From Diphasiastrum complanatum (taxonomy: Eukaryota; Streptophyta; Lycopodiopsida; Lycopodiales; Lycopodiaceae), in NCBI GenBank assembly GCA_029204225.1, contig CM055100.1:20597589-20661588 (forward strand): a DNA stretch of 64,000 nt, read 5' to 3'. How positions within the stretch are numbered: position 1 is the first letter of the stretch; each line of letters begins with the position of its first letter. The translations under genes and the position numbers were made by a program. Shown piece after piece: positions 54,521 to 64,000 of this stretch. The notes below the pieces were generated by a model. That model was not told the origin of the DNA, did no database searches, and saw nothing but the letters and a program-made list of their open reading frames with translations.

Positions 54521-55260
54521 TTCTTATGCCTTTGTCCAGCATCCTCGGGCAAAGTGTCCAACTTTTACACAATAATTACACTTGCCATTCTTCTCAGAAT
54601 CATTCATTTTGCCTTGTCTGTTCTTCACAAATAATGCTACTTCTTGACTTGGGACTGCATTTTCTTTTCTTCTAGACTCTTCACGAAGTAATCTAGCAGT
54701 GACATGCCAAGTGTAGATCACCTTGGCGGCTTTCTAAGAAGTTAATGAGGTTTTCATACGATTCTTCCAGGAAGACTTCCAAGAAGAGTCATAACATCTC
54801 CTTCTGTTAAACCGGCACCAATGGCTTCTAATTGTTGTAAGCGGCACCAATGGCTTCTAATTGTTGTGACGAAGAATGTACCTGGTTTATGCGTGCTATG
54901 ACAATTTCTTCCTTACTCATTTGAATGGTAAAAATTTTTCTATGTAAGTACAAACGATTTGCAAGGCTTTTAGTTTCAAACGGATTCTACAATATTGACC
55001 ATGCAGCTTTAGCACTCAAGGCTGACTTAACATGCATTAACTGCTCATCATTAAGGCTGAGACAAATGGTTGAGAATGCTCTACGCTCACACTTCTCATA
55101 AGCCTTAAGTTCATCTAGAGTAGCATCTTCATCAGGAGGAATTGGATTCACCACCATATCCCAAAAATCTTTCTCCTCCAAAACCATTTGCATTTTCAAC
55201 TTCCAGAGATGGAAATTCTGCCCTCTGCCCACCAAACTTCTCTATCAAATGAGTTTCATG
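54520..55260 (-). pseudogene. copia gag fragment
   Basis: Minus-strand frames at 55235-54987 (GQNFHLWKLKMQMVLEEKDFW, UBN2 gag start) and 54721-54524 (CCHC zinc knuckle CNYCVKVGHFARGC). A stretch around 54780-54880 contains a 34-base direct duplication (GGCACCAATGGCTTCTAATTGTTG). No LTRs or pol seen nearby. Confidence 0.7.
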
Positions 55261-55678
55261 CACTATGGTAGGCAGGTGGATCAAAGAATAGCATGTCCAT
55301 GTACATGATGCAAATATGCATTATGATGAGAGCGACGTATTACCATATCACAGTTTGCATGTACGGACAGATTGAACAGGAGTCCTTGTTTGTGCCCAAA
55401 GTTGGTAAATCAATGTCTTTCACTACATTTGATGTTTACAGTATTGCTCATTATTAGACATTTATCTTACACGTTTTTGGCAATCCTCATGATTAGAGGG
55501 GATTTTTTATTGTTCTTGACCATTGTTACACTTCTTTTCATAGGATGATGACTCGCATTCACATGACCATCGAAGACCTCAATCGGACACAGCAAGGTTT
55601 GGACACAGCAAGGTTTAGACGTGGGGCAAACGTGGCCCAATCAAAAGGCAAGAAACTCGTCTTCTCCATCACTGCTGA

Positions 55679-55682
<4 letters not shown>

Positions 55683-55727
<45 letters not shown>
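55683..55727. repeat. CT microsatellite
   Basis: About 22 CT units. A second short CT tract is at 55812-55831. Confidence 0.9.
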
Positions 55728-56194
55728 GCCAAGAGACCATCCGAAGGTCCAAGTTGACTGAAAGAGTGACACTCAATCACTTAACTTGCACCGTGGGCAC
55801 CTGACCTCAGGCCTCTCTCTCTCTCTCTCTCCGATAAAAAAAATTCCGTGCAAGGAGGCAGGCTCGCCCGCTTGCTGCTACGTTTGTTAGCGGCATTCTG
55901 CTGCCGCCATCATACACGATGCAACCACAAAACAAGCTCGTGATTCTTGAAGCCTGTGGGGTGTAAGCAATACGTCAACTGAATGTGTAGCACAACTGCA
56001 GGCTGGAATATGGGTACTCGCAGACAGTATTTCCTTGATCATTTGTGAAGTCGATCGTGCATACGAACCGTATTTACGACTAACTGAAGGTTCCCAAAAT
56101 CTAACATGAATGCAACTCCAGGTGTTTTCATGGAGTAAAAACCCAAAAAAGCCTTCAGAGTATGCAGTCTGTTAAAGATGAAGCAGGCATTGTC

Positions 56195-56576
56195 TTATAA
56201 CTGGAAAAAAACGAGAGAAGGTAAGTAGTAAGAACCAGCAACACGCAATCTGAGAGTATATGATGATGAGCCAATTGCGAGGAGGCCAAGGCAGGCTGCC
56301 CAAGAGCGAACATCACCATTTGAACTACGCCCTTTCGTTGGATAATGATGATGCCTTCTGTTGTGTGCTACAACAGCAGTCCGCGAAGAAAAATGTCTGA
56401 ACCCTTTCTTTGTTTCTCTCGAAGGGAATCCTTTCATAAAACTCAAATCCATGGTGTCGCGCATTCATAGGCCGTACAGTATTACAAAATCCTAGCTGGG
56501 CAATTGCTTTGGATACGGCGGTCATCATTGATGATACCAGAGTATCACAATGACATTGCATGAGCATTGAGAGCAA
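56195..56576 (-). CDS. Candidate short gene with targeting-like N terminus
   Basis: Two overlapping frames. The more protein-like one (56464-56195, 89 codons) has FRHFSSRTAVVAHNRRHHHYP, a mitochondrial-presequence-like stretch, then a hydrophobic segment WAACLGLLAIGSSS. Two CCCTAAA units (telo-box) lie at about 56582-56597, just upstream on this strand. No family recognised; could be chance. Confidence 0.22.
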
Positions 56577-56599
56577 AAATAAACCCTAAACCCTAAATG

Positions 56600-57254
56600 C
56601 TCATCTACTTAGGTTGCGCACAACCCTAGTATGCTTGGGTGCATTGTGCAAGCAAAATGAGCCCAACGCTCATCCAATATTCAAAAGGTTTAACTAATTT
56701 ATTGTATGAATCATGATGTTGGATTGTGGACTCTTTTGAATTTTTGAATCACGATCTTCTTGTTTTGACTTGTGATATGAGCGTTAAATGTTGCACTCAT
56801 GGCACATGGCGATTTTGAATGCTTTGTTGCACCATTGACACCTGTAATTCTAGCCTAGATATATGCTCAAAGTCATGGGATGCACAAATGCATTAATTGT
56901 CTAGTGATATTTTAGATTTTTATTAGTTTTGCTTCAATTGAGATAGGCTTTCAATGATTATTGATGAGGCATTTTTAGGTGAATTTGACTTGAATTATGA
57001 ATGTATAAAATCTAAGTTTCAATCCCTATTCAATCTATAATGTGGGTTTCTATCCAATCAATAAATAATATAACGAATGCATATTAATGAATTCAATTAC
57101 TATGTAAATATTGCAATATTGAGTGTGCTAATTTTTATTTGATATTGTGAAGATGGTAGATTGCACTAGCATCATAGTACAATATTTACACTGCACATCA
57201 CATGGTAGGCAAATTTTTGAGAATGTGGTCTCTTAGATATCCAATTTCCATGCT
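56600..57254. other. AT-rich DNA without recognised features
   Basis: No open frame of note and no similarity to the other elements seen. Confidence 0.5.
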
Positions 57255-57619
57255 CAAATTAAGATACAAGGGGTTTCCTTAGGCGGACCTCTCTTTGCTT
57301 TGGCACATTATTGTGCCTTGCGTGCTACTGCTACAACTTTTTCCTCCTATTTATTCCCCTCTATTGCAGATGATACACATCTGTGAAGTCATCCCTGCGT
57401 TTTTTGCATTTCTCAGCTTAGCTTTCTTCTGTTGGACTTATAATGAACAGGTCTAAGTGCATAGCTTGGTGCCCAAAAGGACTTCCAGCAGACATCTCTC
57501 CTTACCTGCAAGTTTCATTACTCCTCACATGGCATTAAGACACTTGGCATTCCCATCAGTTCTCTTGGGTTTGTCACTTTATTTATTAAGGATGCTCTGT
57601 TACACACCTCTGTCCAACA
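57255..57619 (+). pseudogene. Reverse-transcriptase-like fragment
   Basis: Reads KIQGVSLGGPLFALAHYCAL then LFPSIADDTHL, an RT palm pattern with an Ala-Asp-Asp catalytic motif known from degenerate plant RT-like sequences, and further on SVQHGIKALI. Several stops. It ends where the copia-2 internal region begins. Confidence 0.5.
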
Positions 57620-57631
57620 TGGTATCAAAGC
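57620..57631 (+). promoter_or_regulatory. Possible copia-2 primer-binding site
   Basis: TGGTATCAAAGC, one base from the Met-tRNA complement TGGTATCAGAGC, 165 bases before the gag ATG. No LTR is recognisable upstream, where RT-like coding sequence reads through. Confidence 0.35.
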
Positions 57632-57795
57632 CTTGATTCTTCAAGGCCTAGTACTATATTAGAGCGCAAGCTCTTATACTTGATATCTTTCGTGATATCA
57701 AATTATTCTTCAATCCGAATCAATTTGTTTCGGTATCAAATAATTGATTTCCACAGCACGGTATCTCTCTTAACGTCGACAGACTAAAGTTCCAA

Positions 57796-60540
57796 ATGGA
57801 TTCTCAAAGTAAAGTCGGTCTTATCATAGACAAGTTGAATAAATCCAATTATCATTTATGGAAATTTAAGATGAAGACCTTGCTAATTGCCAACGAGTTG
57901 TGGGATGTTGTTACAGGTATTGAAGTGAAGTCTGAAGATGACACATAAGATTCAAAATGGAAAGCGAAGGATGGTACAGCTTTCGCGCTTACTATCCTCA
58001 ATATATCATATACTCAAATTCACACGTAGCTGAAGCCAAAACTTCGAAAGAAGTTTGGACATCCTGAGCTCACTATACGATGTGAGAGACGTAACTACCA
58101 AGTTGCATCTTCGAAGAAAATTCTTTACACTCGAGATGTCGAATAATGATTCTCTTCAGAATTGTATTAACCAGTTTAAGAATCTCTTGCAACAAATGGC
58201 CGTTGTTGGATCAGTCATAGATGATCAAGACACAATTATGACATTTCTTTCAAGCCTGCCCTCTACATATGAGAACTGGGTGATGATCATCACGACACAC
58301 TCAGATTTAACTCTTACCAGAGTTATCACTATGTTATTGCAAGAAGATAATCGAAGAAGTCAAAACACTTTGTCTACCTCTTTGTCTCATGCTCTATATG
58401 TCAATAAGGGCTCGGAATGACAGAAGCCGAAAAGCTCCAAGCAGTCTGCATCGAATTAGAAACAAACTCACAGTCAAGAACAATCATCAAATCCACATTC
58501 ATTGAAAAAGAAGATGTTTTGTAGGTATTGCAAGCGCAATAACCTTGAGATCTAGGATCACCGAATTCTCAAAGCAAAGAATGCAGCCAAGCAACCTGAT
58601 CAACAAGCAAATACAGTTACAGCATCTCTTGAAGTCAAAATGGACAAAGGCGCTTTTATGGTCAAAGACAATACGCGAATTTGGATGATTCGCGGTTTCT
58701 GGATTCTGGAACTACTCAACATATGACCAATCATCGTGAGATTTTTCATTTCTATATGCCTTACAGCACAAGGAAATCAGAAGTTTTCATCAAGTTTAGA
58801 CAATTCAAATAGCATGCAGAAAATCAAATTGGCAAATGAATCATCGCATTGAGGTCCAACAACGGGGGAGAATACATTTCCACCGAATTCAAGGAGTACT
58901 GCCTTAACAACAGCATTGAACAACAATACATAACCTCATATTCGCCTCAGTCAAATGGTCTAGCTGAGAGAAAGAACAGAACCTTAGTCGAATCGGCAAA
59001 GTGCATGTTATCACATGCGACACTTCCGAAGTCCTTCTAGGCTGAAGCTATTTCAACAACAACCTATATTCAGAATAGATGTCCTATTAAAGGTCTCTCA
59101 GACAAAACACCATTCAAAATTTAAACATGTACCAAACCTTCTTTATCAAACTTACGAATTTTTGGATGTACTACTCATGCGCAGATTCCTCATGATCTTA
59201 GGAAGAAGCTCGACTTCTAGAGTATTAAATGTATTTTCATCAGCTACACTAATTCAAATCAAGTCTACAAGTTGTTCGATCCTATCGAGTCAAAGATATT
59301 CGTTAGCTGGGATGTCATCTTCATCGAAGATCAGTTTATTGACCTCAAGGGAAAAGGCGAAGCCCATATAGCCGACTTGTCTGACTCGTTCGACATATTG
59401 AACTTCAAGGTTTCTCAGTCGACTATTCCCATTGAAGGCCCAAGATCATCTACTTTTGACGAACAACATATCAACGGCAAATCCGAAGATGATGATGATT
59501 GCAATTCAGCAACTACAGTATGATGAAAATGATCAACTTCCTCTATTTTTCAGAAGATCATCAAGAGCTAGCAGACCACCTATCATGTATATCGACGAGT
59601 CTTTAGCCTACCTTGTTTATGAGCTGATGATTGTTGATGACTTTCAAAGAGGCACTCAGTCAGCCCAATTTCGATCTCTGGAAAGAAGCTATGGATAGAA
59701 AGTATTCATCTCTTATCAGAAACCAGACATGGACGATTGTTGAATTACCTGCTAGCAGAAACGTAGTTGTTTGCAAATGGATTTTCAAAGTCAAGTACAA
59801 AGTAGACAGAAGCATCGACAAAAGAAAAGCCCGACTTGTCGCCAGAGGATTTTCTCAGGTATACAACGTCGATTAGCTTGAGACTTTAAGTCCAGTAGTC
59901 AAACATTCTTCTATTCGACTTTTATTATCGTTTGTTGCTGCTGCAGATTTGGAAAATATATCAAATGGATGTACAGACAACATATCTTCATGTTGTTTTT
60001 GAAGAAGACATTTACATGGTGCAACTCGAAGGTTATATTATCAAAGTTAAACACATTCATGTGTGTAAACTCCATAAGGCACTTTATGGCTTAAAGCATT
60101 CTGCTCAAGCATGGTTTCAAAGGATCAATACTTTTCTTGTTGATCACAGCTACATACCAAGCTCTTCAGATTTGAATGTTTGCTTCAAGACAGTGCAACA
60201 GTCTTTTATCATTATCACTTTATACGTGGACGACACATTGCTGTTCGGCAACCGTATCGATCTGATAAAAGAAGACAAGACAATGCTATCTTCCGAATTA
60301 GACATGACTGATCTAGGCGAAGCTCATTTCTGCCTTGGTATTCAAATCCACAGAGTTAGAAATCAAAAGTTGATCTACATTACTCAGTAGAGGTACATCT
60401 ACAATATGTTAGTCAGATAATCTGGTTAAATGCAAGTTAGCTCTCTCTCCAATGGAACCAGGTCTCAAATTGTCAAAGGACCAATGTCCCCAAACAATTG
60501 AAGAGAAGGAGCAAATGCGTGAGTATTTCGATAAAACTAT
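57796..60540 (+). pseudogene. copia-2: degenerate Ty1/copia gag-pol
   Basis: Gag starts MDSQSKVGLIIDKLN and has NYHLWKFKMK and SLPSTYENW. Zinc knuckle CRYCKRNN is damaged. Protease FLDSGTTQHMT near 58710; integrase SNNGGEYIS (Asn where the family has Asp) and SPQSNGLAERKNRT (58850-59000); RT VCKWIFKVKYK, KARLVARGFSQ, then LYVDDTLLFG near 60220, ending near PMEPGLKLSKDQ. RNase H and the 3' LTR are not found. Many stops and frameshifts; an old copy. Confidence 0.85.
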
Positions 60541-61589
60541 CTTTCTCTTTCTCTATGCATGACTATGCCTATCAATTTTGAACAAAACAATAGTGATAGA
60601 AATCACGTTCGATCTTATAGTAACTAACTTTGAGATCATTAGTACTAAAATGACTACGTAGTCAATTATTTAAGCATTGAATTATCAAACAAATAATCAG
60701 TCACGAAGAACTACAGAAACAAATACATTCTGAGACGACGCAATAAGCAGATAGTATTGATTCGGTATGAAAGCAAAACAGATGTAAATGAGTACAACAA
60801 GTTTGCGGATCAAAGCCACGTACTCTACGCTATCTCTGAGTGACTAAAAATAAGTCTGAATTAAGTGCAACTACTGATAAGCAGTAAGCGAAATAGCAAT
60901 CTCTAATCAACTCTAAAGAAGTGACTAGAATGCTCAAGAGTGTTCAAGCTCGCAGGCTTGAGAGAGCGCTAACTATTTAATACTAAATCTAAGATCTTTG
61001 ATTATGCTCTAACATAATAATCATTCTCTAAAATGATAAATGTAGAAAAAATATGAGCAGCTATTTATACTTAAGCAAATGCGACAACATCCAATAGTAG
61101 GACAACTAATTAGGTCATCAATCATAATGGATAGTGAGCTGGCATCCATCGAGTTGAATCTTTCCAGAAATTCTGTAGCTTCAATTTAAGGCGAACAATA
61201 AACTGTCTTTCACCCGACAAGATATTCGTCGGACCATGCCCGAACGTCAATATGTCGGATCCATCTATGAGCGATTCCCGAGTACTTCTGCAGACTGTGT
61301 AGAAACACAAAGAAAACTGCAGGTCTGGATAATGAGTTGGACGAAGATTAAAATGTCGATTAGTTGATGAGTAGGAGAATAATCCAACAAGGGATTTGGC
61401 ACCCTGCATGTGTAAATCCAACCTAATGATCACATAGAGATTTGGTTAGTTACAAGTTAATAAATGGACTTTAGGCCTTTTTGTGGGACTTTTAATGTTG
61501 TAGGCCTAAATGTCAAGATCGTGAATAAAATAGGGGTTCCCACCAAATTTCAATTTCAAATTGGGTCATCTGATTGATGCAAGAGTTTC
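60541..61589. other. AT-rich DNA without recognised gene
   Basis: Follows the copia-2 remnant. A 103-codon minus frame (61433-61122) has no recognisable domain. Confidence 0.4.
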
Positions 61590-61596
61590 TCACTCT

Positions 61597-61700
61597 TTTT
61601 AGATTTGAATGAGCCAATTAGATTTTGAGGCCAAGGCCCTCCTTTCCACTATAAAGAGGGGCCAACTCAAGTTTGTAAACCATGTTCACTTTTCATTTCA
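61597..61700 (+). promoter_or_regulatory. LTR-like promoter segment
   Basis: Contains ATTTTGAGGCCAAGGCCCTC followed by CCACTATAAAGAGGGGCC, a TATA-box context typical of plant LTRs. A related sequence in inverted orientation lies at 63890-64000. Confidence 0.4.
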
Positions 61701-61836
61701 AATACAAGCGGTTGAGTCTCTTATGAAATGGATTATGAATGTTCTTGCTCTCTATCTCTTTTCCTTCATCTCTCATGATTTTGTTGTATTTGCTAATTGT
61801 TAGATCTAAATTTTATTGGGATTGTATGTTCTTATG

Positions 61837-61837
<1 letters not shown>

Positions 61838-61909
<72 letters not shown>
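61838..61909. repeat. GT then GA compound microsatellite
   Basis: About 21 GT units followed by about 14 GA units. Confidence 0.9.
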
Positions 61910-61912
<3 letters not shown>

Positions 61913-62138
61913 CAAGTATCTATCTTATTGTGGATCATAGTGTTAATTGATTAAGGGTTAATGGATGTAATCTATAATGTTAATGGATATTAGTGTTAAT
62001 TGTGGATTATCTGTGCATGGTGGATTTTGATCTATGTTATCGCTCTCACAGGATCGAACCTTCGCGTGATGACTAACTTCGTCTCCTTGATGCTTGTATG
62101 TTTGGACCTTGGGTTGAGGATAGGGTAGGAAGGAAACC

Positions 62139-62282
<144 letters not shown>

Positions 62283-62973
62283 TTATTGGTTTTTTTAAAC
62301 TAACAATGTTTATTTGAAAACAAGATTAATGAATGATTGTTCATTGTTGGCTTTTTTAGAAGAAAGTGATGCAATTTTGAAGGAAATGAGACAATCCAAG
62401 CAAATACACATGAGGTATGTTATACAATCTAAATTTTGCTAGATTACGTTTGATTCATAAAGTGCATTTCATAGTGTCTTCTACATCTCAAATTGATGCA
62501 GATTACATTTGATTTATAAAGTGCATTCCATAGTAATTTGATTTTTGTTGATCAAATTGTAATTTAACAATGATTCTTTGAAAAAACAAAGTTAATGAAT
62601 GATTTGGTTTTCATTGTCTGTTTTTGTAGGAAAAAAAAAGAGAGATGCATCTTAGAAGGAATTAAAAACCATCCAAGCAATAGATGAGGTATGATCTACA
62701 TCTTAAATTGATGTTTTTTGTTTTTTTTTTTCAATGTTCATATGTTTACAATGAATTTATACATAATGAAATAGAAAAACATAAACAATAAACAATCATT
62801 TCATAGATAATGAGATAGAGATGATGAAATAGAAAAGTTTATATTCATACTCTAGAAAAGTGTACATATTTGCATCTTCATAAAAAGGGCTTTTATGCTA
62901 ACACCCTCTTTTCTACTTTTGCAAATAAAAACAATATATCAAATCTAAGTAGTAATTACAGGCTTCTTAGTCA

Positions 62974-63106
62974 TCGCTCTCTTCCCCCTCATTGTCGTCC
63001 GAAGCCAAATCTTGTCCTTCATCTTCGCCTTTGTCTCCTTCATCTTCATCCCCTTTCTTCTTCTTAGTTTCCTCTTGTACTTTCTTCCACAAAGGAAGTG
63101 GATGCC
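62974..63106 (-). CDS. Candidate terminal exon with acidic tail
   Basis: After a plausible acceptor (TTTTGTGAATGTGTATGTAG) the minus strand reads GHPLPLWKKVQEETKKKKGDE followed by alternating Glu/Asp/Gly/Lys and ends GEESDD with a TGA or TAA-type stop near 62967-62974. Such tails occur on nuclear or chaperone proteins. No upstream exon was found within the window, and the family is not recognised. Confidence 0.3.
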
Positions 63107-63889
63107 CTCTACATACACATTCACAAAACAAATGAATGATTAGTAGCCAAACATATGTCATAAAAATGAAATAAAATGACAAGGTCTTTAATTACTTGGT
63201 TGATTGTAAATTTGGAACTCATAATTTGGTTAAGAATCAAGTTGGAAGAAAATTCTTGGAATTTGATAATTTTCCTTGTGGAAAAGATTTCAGAATGGGT
63301 ACTCAGGACTGAGTTAAAGTCATGTTTATCTTGATGGATTTCCTAAGAGATTTTGGTAGGACTAATTGTTGTACCTTGGTTTTTAAAAAAAATTCTAAGT
63401 GTATTTGTACCAGAAGCATTAATGACAGGGGCTATTAATAGCTGCTAAAATATCATTTGGACAATTTTCCTAAAACTTTTCCTAAATGGTAACTTCTTGG
63501 TACTTCATCAAAACTTCTAGAAATTCTACTCTAGATGCAATGTATGATCTAACCAATTAGAATGGGTCCAGATTCGACCTCATCCACTTATATACTTGCC
63601 AAAAATAGTACAAACACTATTAAGGCCTTTATTGACAAATGTAAACCTATCTCGAAGTTGAGATTTCATCTTGGCCTCAAAATTGCCAAATAAACAATTA
63701 AACTAGCTGACAATTTTTCACACTTGACCTTGATGTAGATCTCTTGTAAGGTCATCTATGTGACTTTGAAGCACATTGCTCACAAACATGATTCAAGCTT
63801 GTTACAGAATTGTGAAGACCAAAAACAACTTGCCTCTTTCCCATCACCATTCCATAAGAGGGCCAACTTGCTCGTATTGAAATGAAGAG

Positions 63890-64000
63890 GAAAGTATTTA
63901 CAATATTTGAAACTACCACTATATATAGTGGAATTTAGGGCTTTGGCCTCAAATCCTATTGACCAATTTCTACCTCCCTAACTATTTGAATTTGAATTTA
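63890..64000 (-). promoter_or_regulatory. LTR-like promoter segment, inverted
   Basis: Minus strand reads ATTTGAGGCCAAAGCCCTAA then CCACTATATATAGTGG, resembling 61597-61660. It runs to the window edge. Confidence 0.35.

Overview
The window looks like a repeat-dominated stretch of a land-plant nuclear genome. The evidence is plant-type TTTAGGG telomere motifs inside repeats, plant-style Ty1/copia and Ty3/gypsy elements primed by initiator Met-tRNA, plant hAT transposases with BED fingers, GT-AG introns and one recognisable plant-type metabolic exon. The very abundant GA/CT tracts and nested transposons would suit a large genome such as that of a fern, but nothing here fixes the species. I see no rRNA, tRNA, CRISPR array or prokaryotic operon.

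Layout. 1-4180 (minus) and 5595-7770 (plus) hold two incomplete copies of a chromodomain-bearing Ty3/gypsy family in which most or all of the reverse transcriptase (RT), RNase H and integrase region is replaced by about 1-1.4 kb of unknown sequence. They are separated by an AT-rich stretch and a GC-rich island. 7776-14285 is a LINE cluster: an endonuclease fragment, a 5'-truncated copy, one near-complete LINE (ORF1-like, endonuclease, RT, zinc-knuckle tail) and an older RT fragment. 15664-44180 is a mosaic of three copies (A1, A2, A3) of a hAT family here called hAT-A, and one copy (B1) of a second family, hAT-B. A 2.7 kb Ty1/copia derivative sits in A1, a complete-length but decayed 6.2 kb Ty3/gypsy sits in B1, and MITE-like elements lie at the junctions. 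44213-48985 is a better preserved hAT-B copy (B2) with introns and about 340-bp tandem repeats in its 3' part. 48985-50530 is an unusual array of TCGAAAA/TTCGCGAA words.

50540-64000 is lower in recognisable mobile DNA. It holds one exon resembling 6-phosphogluconolactonase (minus), a 5'-truncated LINE, pieces of two copia elements, an RT-like fragment, long GA/GT microsatellites and a few weak exon candidates.

How the parts fit together. hAT-A is the most interesting system. Each copy has a BED/hAT transposase extended at its C terminus by proline-rich, AT-hook and acidic segments, facing a small convergent gene for a basic protein of about 110 residues. The termini are packed with GGTACC palindromes set in TA repeats. 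In two copies the transposase has lost its catalytic core while the small gene is retained, and in A2 it is intact. Almost every other coding region in the window is visibly broken; the exceptions are the copia gag-protease frame and the A2 small gene.
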